From positions 16,924,871 through 16,988,870 of the forward strand of contig NC_040028.1 of assembly GCF_000972845.2 (NCBI RefSeq): a DNA stretch of 64,000 nt, given 5' to 3'. This document shows positions 12,326 through 24,000 of the stretch, one piece after another (the first letter of the stretch is position 1; every line of letters begins with the position of its first letter). Origin of the DNA: Larimichthys crocea. Its lineage: Eukaryota; Chordata; Actinopteri; Sciaenidae. The notes below the pieces were generated by a model. It ran no database searches, was not told the DNA's origin, and saw only the letters and a list, made by a program, of their open reading frames with translations. A program made the translations under genes and the position numbers.

Positions 12326-15300
12326 ATGGAGATTCACGAAGGGGCAGCGGCGGCGGGGGATAGCGTACTTGACTTTTCACGTTTGAGCCTCAACACTTTT
12401 AGCTTTGACACCATCAGCGACGAGAGAAAACGGGAAACCAAACAACTCTACCTGAACTACAACCGGTTAGCCTCTCTCCCGTCGTCCGTCAGCGTTTTCT
12501 GCAACCTCGAGTTTCTGGACATCAGCAACAACGGACTGTCGGCCATCTGCGAGGACATAACGCGGTTGAGCAGGCTGAAAACGCTCCTGGCCAAGAACAA
12601 CCGTCTGGACGAGTTCTCGCTGCCCAAAGAGTTCGGCTCCCTGCAGCTGGAGGTGTTGAACTTTAGTGGGAACCGGTTCGAGGAGATCCCGCTTCAGTGT
12701 ACCAAACTGCTGCGTCTGCAGTCGCTTTCACTCGGCGGGAACAGACTGAAAAGTATACCTGCAGAGATAGAGAATTTAACCAGGTAGGTCACGGAGGTTA
12801 CAAAGTTTTTAAAAAACCGTTGACTGTCAATCAGCGAACGTTAACTGGTCAGTTTACTCTTTACGTAGCTAGCGCTAGTTAGCCTAACCGACGGTATTTG
12901 ATAACTATCTAAAAATAAATATATAAATATACGAAGAAGGTAGTCCAATTTGTTATTTTTCTTCATATTACCGACTTCAAATCATTTTAATTATAGTTAT
13001 TAATGTTTAAGTTGGTCAAATTTAGCCTATGGTTAATTTCAGTTAACTGACTCGAACGCAAGTGCCGTTGCTATGGTTACCCGTTGACAACGGGACAACT
13101 AACTAACTAACGTAGCAGCCAATCAGAAATCAGCGTTGAATTAGAGCCAAGATGATTGGCTGATTTAATCCATTAGGTTATTGTGTTATTAGCAATGTGC
13201 TGCTGTTGATAAGTAATACATCTGTTGAAGTCATTTTGCAAGCAAAATTTTTAATTTATATCTTTCTTATGTGACTTAAACTATACAGCTAGTTAGTTTG
13301 TATGTTTTAATTTGTAAAATTCAACCTAATTTCAGTTCAACTGACACAGCGCGTGGAACCCTTTTTAAGTGCCGTTGCTATGGTTACCCATTGACAACGG
13401 GACAACTAACTAACTAATTTAGCAGCCAATCAAAAATCAGCGTTGAATTGAGCCAAGATGATTGGCCGATTTAATCCATTAGGTTATTGTGTTATTAGGA
13501 ATGTGCCTAACTATACAGCTGGTTAGTTCTGATTGATAAAGTCCTATATTTACTTAGTTCCAGCTTCTTAATGGGCCTTTTGATGTCAAATAGGAGGTAA
13601 ACACAGGTGTTACCAATGATGTTAATTAAGGTTCAGTTCCATTCAGNNNNNNNNNNATAAGTAATACATCTGTTGAAGTCATTTTGCAATCACAATTTTG
13701 ACTTTTCTATCTTTTATTATGTGACCTAAACTATACAGTTGATTAGTTCTGATTGATAATGTTTTAGTTTGTGAAATTTAGCCTATGGTTAATTTCAGTT
13801 AACTGACACAGCACGAGGAACCCTTAAGTGCCGTTGCTAGGGTTACCCGTTGACAACGGGACAACTAACTAACTAACTAACTTAGCAGCCAATCAGAAAT
13901 CAGCGTTGAATTAGAGCCAAGATGATTGGCTGATTTAATCCATTAGGTTATTGTGTTAATGTGCTGCTGCTGCTAAGTAATACATCTGTTGAAGTCATTT
14001 TGCAAGCAAAATTTTTAATTTATATCTTTCTTATGTGACTTAAACTATACAGCTGGTTAGTTCTGATTGATAATGGTTTAGTTTGTGAAATTTAGCCTAT
14101 GGTTAATTTCAGTTCAACTGACACAGCGCATGGAACCCTTTTTAAGTGCTGTTGCTATGGTTACCCGTTGACAATGGGGCAACTAACTAACTAACTTAGC
14201 AGCCAATCAGAAATCAGCGTTGAATTAGAGCCAAGATGATTGGCTGATTTAATCCATTAGGTTATTGTGTTATTAGCAATGTGCTGCTGTTGATAAGTAA
14301 TACATCTGTTGAAGTCATTTTGCAAGCAAAATTTTTAATTTATATCTTTCTTATGTGACTTAAACTATACAGCTAGTTAGTTTGTATGTTTTAATTTGTA
14401 AAATTCAACCTAATTTCAGTTCAACTGACACAGCGCGTGGAACCCTTTTTAAGTGCCGTTGCTATGGTTACCCATTGACAACGGGACAACTAACTAACTA
14501 ATTTAGCAGCCAATCAAAAATCAGCGTTGAATTGAGCCAAGATGATTGGCCGATTTAATCCATTAGGTTATTGTGTTATTAGGAATGTGCCTAACTATAC
14601 AGCTGGTTAGTTCTGATTGATAAAGTCCTATATTTACTTAGTTCCAGCTTCTTAATGGGCCTTTTGATGTCAAATAGGAGGTAAACACAGGTGTTACCAA
14701 TGATGTTAATTAAGGTTCAGTTCCATTCAGGTCAAACAGAGTCAGCGTGCTGCTGTAGTGCATGTTGGCTCACTGGAAAGGCTTTTATTATTGGAAACAC
14801 CTGCGTTGGCTCTATTTTTCTCATGTTTAAATGGGCACAATGAAGAGGATTTGCTGCTGTTCTTTGTCTAATGTGATCTTATATTGAATATCCATTGGTT
14901 TTGTTTTGTTTGTAGGACACCAAACAATTCAAAGACGACACCTTGAGCTTAAGAAGTGATTGGCATCTTTCACTTTCTAAAAACAATCTATCGTGGATGG
15001 GGTTAGAAAATGATCATTAGTTGCATCATTATATCAACTACAATGTCGTAGCTCTAGTAATAAGGCAATAGCATACACATACAAGCATACACATTCAATG
15101 TTATCTTTGCAACCGTGTCAGTCTGTAGCCAAACATAAGTCCCCACGTTCTGTTCGGTGCAAAAGTTAATCTTGGCGTTTCAAATGTTTGGTTTGCGTTT
15201 GGCCTGAGTCGGCTTTTATCTGTCAGCTGTTATCTGTATGCTCCATATGAACAACTTTGAATCCTCTTTTATCAGTTATGACATAGAAGGTACCTTAAAC

Positions 15301-18300
15301 CCAGTTAAGTCACACTTTCCCTTCTGTTTCACACAAGTCGCTTTGACCCAGTTGACCCAGCTATTTAATGTCAGTCCTGGGCAATCGGTAGCATTTCTCA
15401 GAAAGTAATTTAAAAACATGGTCCCTCTTTCCTGAGTTTAGTGGTGTTGATCACGTCTGTGTGTGTGTGTGTGTGTGTCATGTTCACTTCCAGACAGTTT
15501 ATCCTGTAAACATCATGATTCATAGTGTGTGTGCAGGATAATTGCGTAATTAAGCCATTCCAGTAAGTTTGCCACTTCGGGGTAAATAGACTAACAGTAG
15601 TTACTAATGAGTGCCAGGAGAGTAGTAGTACCACGGAATATAAACACGTTCATTATTGTTGTAGTGAAATGTAACATAGGTTAAATTCAGAAACACTGCT
15701 GTAATTACATACGCCCACACAGGAGAGAAACAACAGCCTCTCAGTATACCTTACAACTCTGTAAAGGAACTAAAAACATATGGCGAAAGAACATTACGAA
15801 ACAGACTGAGGACTGAAAAAAGGGGCACTGATTTCAAAACAGCTGTTACTGTGTCAGTTTAAAGCTTTTAAGAAGATGTAGAAGTACGTTTGCTGTTGGA
15901 AGAAATTGACCCAAAAAGCAGCCAGCTGTGAGATTCTTTCTATCTTATCAATTAGTTTAACAGTAGCGAGTCACACTGACCTCACAGCCAGGCCAAAGAT
16001 TAAACATCCAAACCTCTTGGCTAGAATAGATTTTTTTGAATAATCAATTAATGATTGAGCCATGGAGTCGAGTCACTTTTTGAAGTTGATGTATGTAGAA
16101 TAGAATCTTGACATTTTTTCTGTATTATCTAGTGTAAAATATAAATATTCATGTAGTCCAAAGCCAAAAAAATTTATTTCTTGGTGTATCTGAAGGACGT
16201 ATGTTGACACAAATACTGCGCACTGTACAGTTTTAATGATCTCTACTTTTTAAGTGCAGCCTGTGTCAAATTGACACAAGATAAAACAGTGTCCTTTTTT
16301 ATTGTGGCCATTCAAGGGCACACCTGTGCAGTAATCATGCCTTTTTAATCAGCATCTTGATATGCCACACCTGTCAGGTGGCGGAGGAGCAGCGCTCACT
16401 AATACCCTGAAATATTTTTACTTGACCTCGAGCTCGAAAAGTGTTGTTTATATTTTTGTTTAGTACATATTGTCCTTGATACACACACACACATAAATAA
16501 CCATGATCATTATATGCTGGCTGATTTGTGTCACAGTGTCAGTGAGGGCAGTCTGCAGACCCTTAATGTCTCCGCTCCCGTCACAGAGGGAGCTCGCTCA
16601 GTGCTCAGCCACCAAGGACAGTGTAATGGCTTCCTGTCTCGCAGTCGCTGTGTCATCAGTTCCAGCAGGCAGATGGCCTGACAGCTTACTTTCGCTGACC
16701 AGCCATCCATTGCTCTCTCCTTGTCTCTCTTTTCCACTGCCAATTACCCCCCTGTGTATTCCATACATCCATTAACCTACCGGGGGTCCTTTTGTTGTCT
16801 TAATAAAACAAACATGTCATTTTTGGTACATAATCAAAGCCGTAGTTTTATGGTCATCACTTGTAATCAAGGTTATCTTTGTTGCAAACATGAAGAAAAC
16901 ATCTTTGCATACTGATGCTTATAAATGTGCATGCAATAAGAAAACTGTCCTGCTGATCTGAGATCATTTTAGATGTTGTATCTGTTCTGTCTTTTGTTGT
17001 TTTGATGATTTAAAATCCCCCACAAACACATTTTAAAACGCAAAAACACAAAAGCATGGACACTCACTCCAAAGCGTCAAACCATACATCTTTAGCTCCC
17101 CCGTGTGGTGTGTCTACGAGTTTTAATCACTACAGACATTCTTTTCATTTATAACCACGACTACCTTTTTTACTTTAACACCGCGAAAAAATGTTGAAGC
17201 TGAACCTCTAAAAATAAATTATGGTTGTACATTTTTAATACTGAAACAGATTTTCCACTGTGCTGTTTAAGTGGCACACATCCTTTAGTCATGGGAGATT
17301 CTCTGTCTGTAAGCGTTTAAAAATCAGTCATCAATTATTCAGTTTGTCTGTCTGACTGTTAAATATCTTTGTTGGAAATAATCTCTGTCTGGCTGTGATT
17401 TCTTTTCCAACTCTAGTTTACAGTGAAAGAACATCAGTGTGTTGGCATCTAGGTCGCTTTACAGCCAACCTGAGGTATACAGAAAAAATAGATGTGTACA
17501 TGATTTTAATGCCATAAAAATGGAGCTAGAACCAGAATAAAAACTAAAAACTGTGAGAATCACAGTTTGGTGTTAAAAGTTAAACATAGCAGAGTCTAAC
17601 TTGATGCATTTCCTCTCGTTTCTGTTCAGTCTGGAGCTATTGTATCTGGGTGGGAACCTCATCTCAGCCATTCCTGCAGAAGTGGCGAACCTGCCTTACC
17701 TCAGCTATCTGGTCCTATGTGACAACCGCATCCAAAGCGTCCCCCCGCAGCTCACCAGGTAATGGCGCATACACAACGTGTATCTTAGCAGTACAACCTC
17801 CCTAAAGATTAGATAAAAGCTAAAAGTGTACTTGCGTTTGCCCTGCACGGATAACATAACTACACACTCCTGCATGAATGATTTGTCCGTCCCACTCCAG
17901 GCTCCACTCACTGAGATCTCTAAGCCTCCACAACAACTTGCTCACTTACCTGCCGAGGGAGATCCTCTGCCTGGTGCACCTGCAAGAGCTCAGTCTCCGT
18001 GGCAACCCGCTGGTGGTGCGTTTTGTCAAGGAGATGACCTACGACCCCCCATCGCTGCTCGAGCTGTCAGGACGTACCATTAAGAGCCGAAATATTCCCT
18101 ACCAGCCCCGAGACCTGCCCTCGAACCTGGTGCGATACCTCGACCTGGCCAGCAAGTGCCCTAACCCCAAGTGTGCAGGTGATTTCAAGAAGATTTTTCT
18201 CAAACTTTTGGGCTCGTAACCTGTTAAAATAAGACACTGTCTAATTGTCCAGTTAAAGTAAAAACAGATTTAAGAAGTCAAAGATACCCAGTAATGTCAG

Positions 18301-19023
18301 TGGTGATACTCATATTAGTCAAAAACAAGTAAAGCTGCTGGTTTTTAAACAAATAATTTTAATTGAAGTTTAACTTTAACTTTTTAACTGAGATGTTTAA
18401 TTTAACCGATGCTCCATGTAAAAAAATCTTATTTCAGCGAAGCACTCAATAATAAATGATAACATGTTTTCTTAACAAATTTACAGATAAAGCAGCAATT
18501 TACTAGTTGAGTAAAAGTAAAATTACTGGCTCGACAAGTACCTAAAATGACTTAACCACACTAATGTGAGTAGTTGTAATTCATTACTTCCACCCCTCAG
18601 CAATTCACTGGAGAAAAGGAAAGATAAGAGGAAAATCTGATGTATAAATGACGACAGCTTTGCGTAGCATAAACATTATCCCTGGGTTGAACCATCGTAA
18701 TAATATCCTGTGTTTGTTCCCGTCACTGTTTCCTGCCTGTACAGTCTTGAAGTTCATGATTAAATGTATGAACACCGTATCGATGAACCTCCCTTTTGTT
18801 TGTCCCGTCACTCTCGAATCTTTCTCCAGGCGTCTACTTCGATTCATGTGTGCGCCAGATCAAATTCGTGGACTTCTGTGGAAAGTACCGGCTGCCCCTC
18901 ATGCACTACCTGTGCTCCCCGGAGTGCACCTCTCCCTGCAACTCCAACCCGCAGAGCGACGCAGAGTCCGAGGACGAGAGCAGCGTGCCCGCTTACCGCC
19001 TGCAGAGGGTGCTTCTGGGATAG
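12326..19023 (+). CDS. lrrc58: leucine-rich repeat-containing protein 58 (LRRC58)
   Basis: Intracellular LRR protein whose biochemical role I cannot state from sequence. Coding exons: 12326-12783, 17630-17758, 17901-18178, 18830-19023 (352 aa; human is about 371). The N-terminus MEIHEGAAAAGDSVLDFS leads into tandem LRRs of the LxxLxLxxNxLxxLP type (LYLNYNRLASLPSSV, FLDISNNGLSAI, VLNFSGNRFEEIP, SLSLGGNRLKSIPAEI, LYLGGNLISAIPAEV, SLSLHNNLLTYLPREI). A conserved C-terminal segment follows (YLDLASKCPNPKCAG, then GVYFDSCVRQIKFVDFCGKY and LPLMHYLCSPEC) with Cys pairs suggesting metal or disulfide structure. There is no signal peptide or membrane helix. All junctions are GT-AG with matching phase. 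A frame-broken copy of exons 2-4 lies at 31.6-33.0 kb. Confidence 0.96.
13060..14730. repeat. about 0.31-kb tandem array in lrrc58 intron 1
   Basis: Units beginning with AAGTGC(C/T)GTTGCTA recur at 13060, 13367, 13826, 14144 and 14451, a period of about 307-318 bp apart from the interval spanning the N gap. Each carries a GTTGACAAC-centred palindrome (CCCGTTGACAACGGG at 13080-13094), ACTAACTAAC runs, and an inverted CCAAT pair (CAGCCAATCA ... TGATTGGCTG, arms about 30 bp apart). The part just before the gap is repeated almost verbatim at the end of the array, so the true unit number is uncertain. Confidence 0.85.
13647..13656. other. 10-N assembly gap
   Basis: Ten Ns inside the tandem array. 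About 585 bp before the gap (13060-13646) match 14144-14730 almost base for base, including the terminal TTCCATTCAG. This is what overlapping contig ends joined by a nominal gap look like. Confidence 0.9.
16258..16464. mobile_element. hAT-like MITE remnant, one end only
   Basis: The text from CCTTTTTTATTGTGGCCATT through ATCAGCATCTTGATATGCCA to GTGTTGTTTATATTTTTGTT followed by TAGT at 16464 resembles a very common fish non-autonomous DNA element whose terminus reads AACAAAAATATAAACRCAAC. Only the right end is recognisable; the left end has diverged or been lost. It also occurs in copy 2, ending near 30434. Family assignment is from memory of fish repeats. Confidence 0.55.
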
Positions 19024-20390
19024 TACAACATGAAGGAGCCTCGGAGATAAACTTGGCTGTCAGACTTCTACAGACATAAACACACACACACACACACGCA
19101 CCAACACTGATAGTGTTTTACAGACGGTGGCTGTATGTAACGCACAAAATGTGGGATGTCAGTCTCCTCCTATCGTGGCCCTGAAAACAAGTCGTTCTCA
19201 CCACACATCACTCTACATAACACGAGTAAGGGAAACCCCATATTTCCTACATACCCATGCAAAACCACAGTCTGTCAGTCATGACCCCATCAAAGGAGGA
19301 CGGTGAAACACTGAAGGAGCTGCTCGGTTCCTTTTCAGGGCTGCATACTTGCATATCTCTCATACAACAGTCGGGGCTTTATTCTGAAAGTTCGGATATG
19401 GTGACACGGCTAGCTTTCACTTCATTGTCTCTGACCAGGTGAGCATCAAAGCTGCTACGCCGATGGATTTTAATGAGAGTTCAGTGTGTGAGGTGGGCGT
19501 ATTTCCACTGCCATACTGGGCAAAGGTCTTATGCAGTATTTTAAAGATCAGCCTTGAAAATACTTGCCACGATGGCATACCCAGAATCTGTTATGAATAT
19601 GGTTTGTGTGAGTGTGAGTGTGTGGAAGAAAGCTCGTCCAGGCTTTACTCATAGGAAGTGGATGTGGGGTGGACCGGGGGGGAAACCATTTACTGTGCTC
19701 GCACAAAAACAATAGCTATTCAGCAAAAACACAGTGGCAGCCTTCGTGTTTATGTTATGGGCTGTCTGGTTTCTCTGAGCATAATGATACAGATGTGTGA
19801 ATGGAGTCCACGGCCGGAGATTTCTTTTCACAAATTCTGATTCCTTTTGTGACAGAAACTTCATTTTTGAACGGGAAATGAGCGTTTCTGTTCCTAGTTA
19901 CATCTTTGCTTGATTATTTAACGGCCTCACAGAGAGCTTGGCTTCATACTGGACCTTTAGTGTTGAGAAACTAGAACTCTATGTTACAATAACACTTCTA
20001 CTAGAGCATTTAAGTGCCTTGCTAATGGAGACTTCTAACACAGGTTAACTGAAATGTGATGGATGCACCCTGAAATGTGACAAGATTAATATTAAGAATA
20101 ATATTATGAATTATAAAGACTTTTTTTTTGTTTTGTTTTGAGTGCTTTTTGTACTCATCAGCTTACACACAAAGTAACCTTTTTATAACAAAATGAACTG
20201 CTTTTATAGAAATCCTTTTTTCACACGTTAAACAAACTACATATTTAAATGACCCGTAAAAAAAAATAGACGGCACTTAAGCGGAAAATATATTAAGATA
20301 TATTAATTGTATGTACTTGCAGCCCCAAGTAGAAATAATGTACAGTATATAATAAAATTAATAAAGACTGATTGTAATATCTTTAAACGG
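19024..20390 (+). other. lrrc58: lrrc58 3'UTR
   Basis: Sequence after the lrrc58 stop. It carries a short CA run near 19080-19097 and overlapping AATAAA signals at 20351-20356 and about 20360, followed by a TG/T-rich stretch, the most likely cleavage region. The 3'UTR extent is inferred. Confidence 0.55.
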
Positions 20391-23280
20391 TGTTAAGACT
20401 TTTTTGTGATGCCGTGGAAATGTACAGAACATTTCACATTCTTCAAGTTCTGTAAAATGTCTTCTAGAGGGACGCAGCACTCTTGAAGGAGCCGAGGTTT
20501 CTGCTGCATGAAAAGTTGATCATCAACAAACTGCATGGATGGAAAGCTCGTGACAGTTATGGAAAAGAAGGCTGGTCAACAATATTTGTTGAAATAGAAG
20601 TGTTTATTTGTAAGTTTTGAGTTGTTTCTTTCTTATTCTTACTTTGATAAATGAAAATAAACAAGCAAGATGGGGAAAAAATGTATTATTATGCAACTTT
20701 GTCATTTGGTTGCATAATAATTCTGCACACCAATCATTGTGCACATAGATATTCGCCACAGAAAGACAAAACTCACTTTTCCTTTGTTAAATACTTTGAG
20801 GTTTATTAACATTTTGGATTGACTGGGAGCACTGCATTTGTTCAGAAATAAAATTCATCCTCAGGAGTAAAACTTGTACGCGCAGTGTAGTCCAGATTAA
20901 CTCCCACAGAGTCTGATGATTTTTCCCATTTCTGCAGAAAAAGATGAGTCCTTTCATCCGCATAGTTTTGTTTTTTTGTTTAAGAGAGTCAGGGACACTT
21001 CCAAGCAGACACAAAAGTGGATCCGCTGATACCTGTTGACCTGTTGTTGTACTGACGTTTGTACATACGGCACTGCTCGCCAGAAGAACTGGATTTTGTT
21101 GCATTCTCACAAGCAGTACAGCCTAGTACCTGCTCATGTGAGACTGTTATGTGAGGTTCCTGCTTTATACTTATGTTAAAAATAAGGCGATATATAGATG
21201 ATATTGAAATTCTTATCCTGTGTGTCATTGTATATCACACATGTGATCATTGTACATCAGGATGTTCTGAGCCATGGAAGTCTATCCAAGTTCAAACTCA
21301 AACATCTCTAGTAGGTGAAAATCACTCGAAAGTTCCAGAACACAGAATGTGTTTTTGTGCTGGACAGTTTCAAAAGTGAGTCTTTGTGCGCCTGTTTACA
21401 TGAACCCGTATGAGCATTTTGTAGTTTAAATGTGTCCAGGTTTTCATTTGCATATGAAGTTGAGTTCATTCTGGAGGCTGAATGCTGGGAGACCTTTTCA
21501 GTAACCTCAGAACCAAGAGATGCCAGGGCGAGTGCATTCTGCCATTTGCACAATCTGCTAATCCCTTAACGTCACCTGCCAAGCGCCGCCAGCTACTTTG
21601 TTCCCTCTCCTCTCGTCTCTTTTCACACTTTTCTGTCCCTATCTCGGCTCCTCCATTCAAATTTCATTTCACCTCTTTCACCGCTTCTGCTTTCAGCCCG
21701 GGCTGGCAAGAATGATGCTTTGAGTTTCACATATTTTGTTTGTTTTGAATGGTCTTTGAACAGGTCACAGCTGGGTTCCAGTGTTTCTCGCAGTGTTTCT
21801 TTCGAACACGTGGACATAAGGACCCCCATCTCCCCAACAGCAGGCACCTAGGAAACTCTGTAGCACATTGAGCGGAGTGTTATGTTACACCTAAAAAGTC
21901 CTGTGTGCACGTGTGCTCGCACATTGCATGCTGTCACCAGTGCAACCTGAGATGCGACCGTGATGAACTGGAGGCAATGAGTTATGACTGGCAGATGAGG
22001 AGGGTGGCTGTCGCCGGCTGTCAGGAGTCAAACCTGCTTCAGTTGAGGTTAAAAGTCGCAGAAAGTGTATAGGACTTGAATTTGGGCCTTGAAAACAAGG
22101 ATTTCAAGTGGAACTGGTTTCAGAAAAGGAGGATGCTGCCCCTGTTTTAGTCACCTGCAACTCCTCAAGGTAAATGTGCGTGTGGTCATATTTCTCACAC
22201 CTCTTCATATCATCTCTGTGTGCTCTTTTTTCTTCGTGGGTCACCACTTTCTTAACCTTCACGGTGACTGAACAGTACAGTCAGTAGTTCAGGTAATCGG
22301 CAGATCAAAGTTCCAAAGTGCCTTGACATACATGATGTTTGATACTCTAAGCTTCTTATCGCCCCGGGACCAACCAGCTCATATCACCTCACATTATATA
22401 GCTGGTGTGTATTAACATGCATGCCAGACCTCACACAATTTCCACTCAGCTGAGCCTTTTAACACACGACAGCCACACACTGCAGGCACCCTCACAACAA
22501 TCAGAGAGTTGTCTGCTAATCCCACAAAGACAAAGTCTCATGGAGCCTGCAAGCAGAGGTGGTAGAGCTGGTTACCGGGTAAAGAAAAGAAGTCGTGGGC
22601 AAATAAACATCCACTGCTGTGTGACAATGTTTGACTGCTATGATGAATAACCCCCTGAATCTACAGGATTACCCAGGACGACATTGTAATATTGTAGCAA
22701 TGAAAGCATGAAAATGTAGCAGTGCATATGTTGTAAGAGTGTGATCACGTCAAATTATCACATGAAGCTGAAGTACGTGACAAAAATCTGAGGAATCTGA
22801 GGAGAGAAAGAGCCCAGCTGGAATTAAACCTGAGATATTACACTTGACAGTATATATTATGTGTGTTAGCACCAAGACCTCTGTGACAATTAAAACTGAT
22901 AATTACTGAATAAGAAAAAAAATCATAACTCAAGGTTTTCTAGTTTCTAATGTTCACTAATAATGTGAAAATGAGCCTTCTTTGGTTTGGTGCTTTAATT
23001 AACATTTTTATATTTAAAAAGGAATGAAATTATGTAAAAAAAAAAAAAAAACATCTGCATGCTACCTGTCCAGCATCAAACAGCAAGCAGACAAAGTCAG
23101 AAACTAGAACATAGTGGAGTATTATCAGCTAGGGAGCTGGATTTTTCCCTTTAGATGTTGGTGGAGATCAAAACAGCTAAAATGGGAGTGAATAATTGTC
23201 CCACAACGGCAGATAAATTCTAATGTTTTCTCTGTTTGATGTGTAAATTGTAATTTTTTTGCCATATTCATGATGTGATT
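20391..23280. other. intergenic, lrrc58-gpr156 (copy 1)
   Basis: About 2.9 kb in which I found no exon with family similarity and no clear repeat structure apart from A/T runs. Short open frames here are not preserved in copy 2 (offset about 14 kb), which argues against coding. Confidence 0.5.
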
Positions 23281-23418
23281 GTGTCTATAATTTGTTGCAC
23301 TGTCTGCAAGTGGTCAAAAACTCAACTAAAGCAGCAGCATCATCTAAAAATTGGCATTTTTACGATTTAGCAGTGTGATACCACTGTCGTAAATATATAC
23401 TATATATATTATAGTATA

Positions 23419-23447
23419 GTGTACAGCTATATATTATAGCTGTACAC
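23419..23447. repeat. perfect 13-bp hairpin with 3-nt loop
   Basis: Arms GTGTACAGCTATA (23419-23431) and TATAGCTGTACAC (23435-23447) around a 3-nt loop, set in a longer TA-rich tract. The same hairpin appears near 27788-27816 and near 37318-37346. It could form a cruciform; no gene function is evident. Confidence 0.8.
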
Positions 23448-23817
23448 GTGTATTTGTTATGATTTCATTACTTATGAAAAAAAAAAAAGCCAAACACCAA
23501 CAACACAAGACACAGCAGCAGCTGATATCACTGACTAGTCCAGCAGCAGTCAGACGCCGGTCTGTCTTTCAGCCTTTTAATTCACCAAGCTCTCACCAAC
23601 GATAAGTCAGTCCCAGATTTACTCTTGTCCAGCAACTTTTTGCTCTCCTTTTCTCTTCTTAGCTTCCCGTCAAAGTCCCATCCTGTCTTTTTGTTCTTTG
23701 CATTACTTTGCTCCCTTGCCCAGCTCCTGTTCTGGCATGACACTGGCTCCTGTCAGTATTCGCTCACCTGAAAGTCTCCTCTCTCCTAGTGGTCCAAAAT
23801 GCCTGTGGTACAAACAC

Positions 23818-23991
23818 TTTTTAGATTAGATTAGATTAGATTAGATTAGATTAGATTAGATTAGATATTTATCCCACAACGGGAAATTCACTTGTTTACA
23901 GCAGCAAAAATAGATCAAGGAGGGAAAAACCAAGTTGTACATATTTACAAAAAGTACTAAAGTAGAATGTGCAGATTTAAGAAGAAGAGAC
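23818..23991. mobile_element. (TTAGA)n-headed retroposon-like insertion with an empty allele nearby
   Basis: About nine TTAGA units run into ATATTTATCCCACAACGGGA and a TTCACTTGTTTACAGCAGC block, a form common at fish LINE 3' ends. In the third partial copy (27646-28372) this exact stretch is absent: ...GTGGTACAAACAC joins directly to TAACACTCTCCC. Copy 2 has the insertion from about 37708. The empty site supports real insertion of a mobile sequence of about 174 bp; the LINE class is uncertain. Confidence 0.65.
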
Positions 23992-24000
23992 TAACACTCT

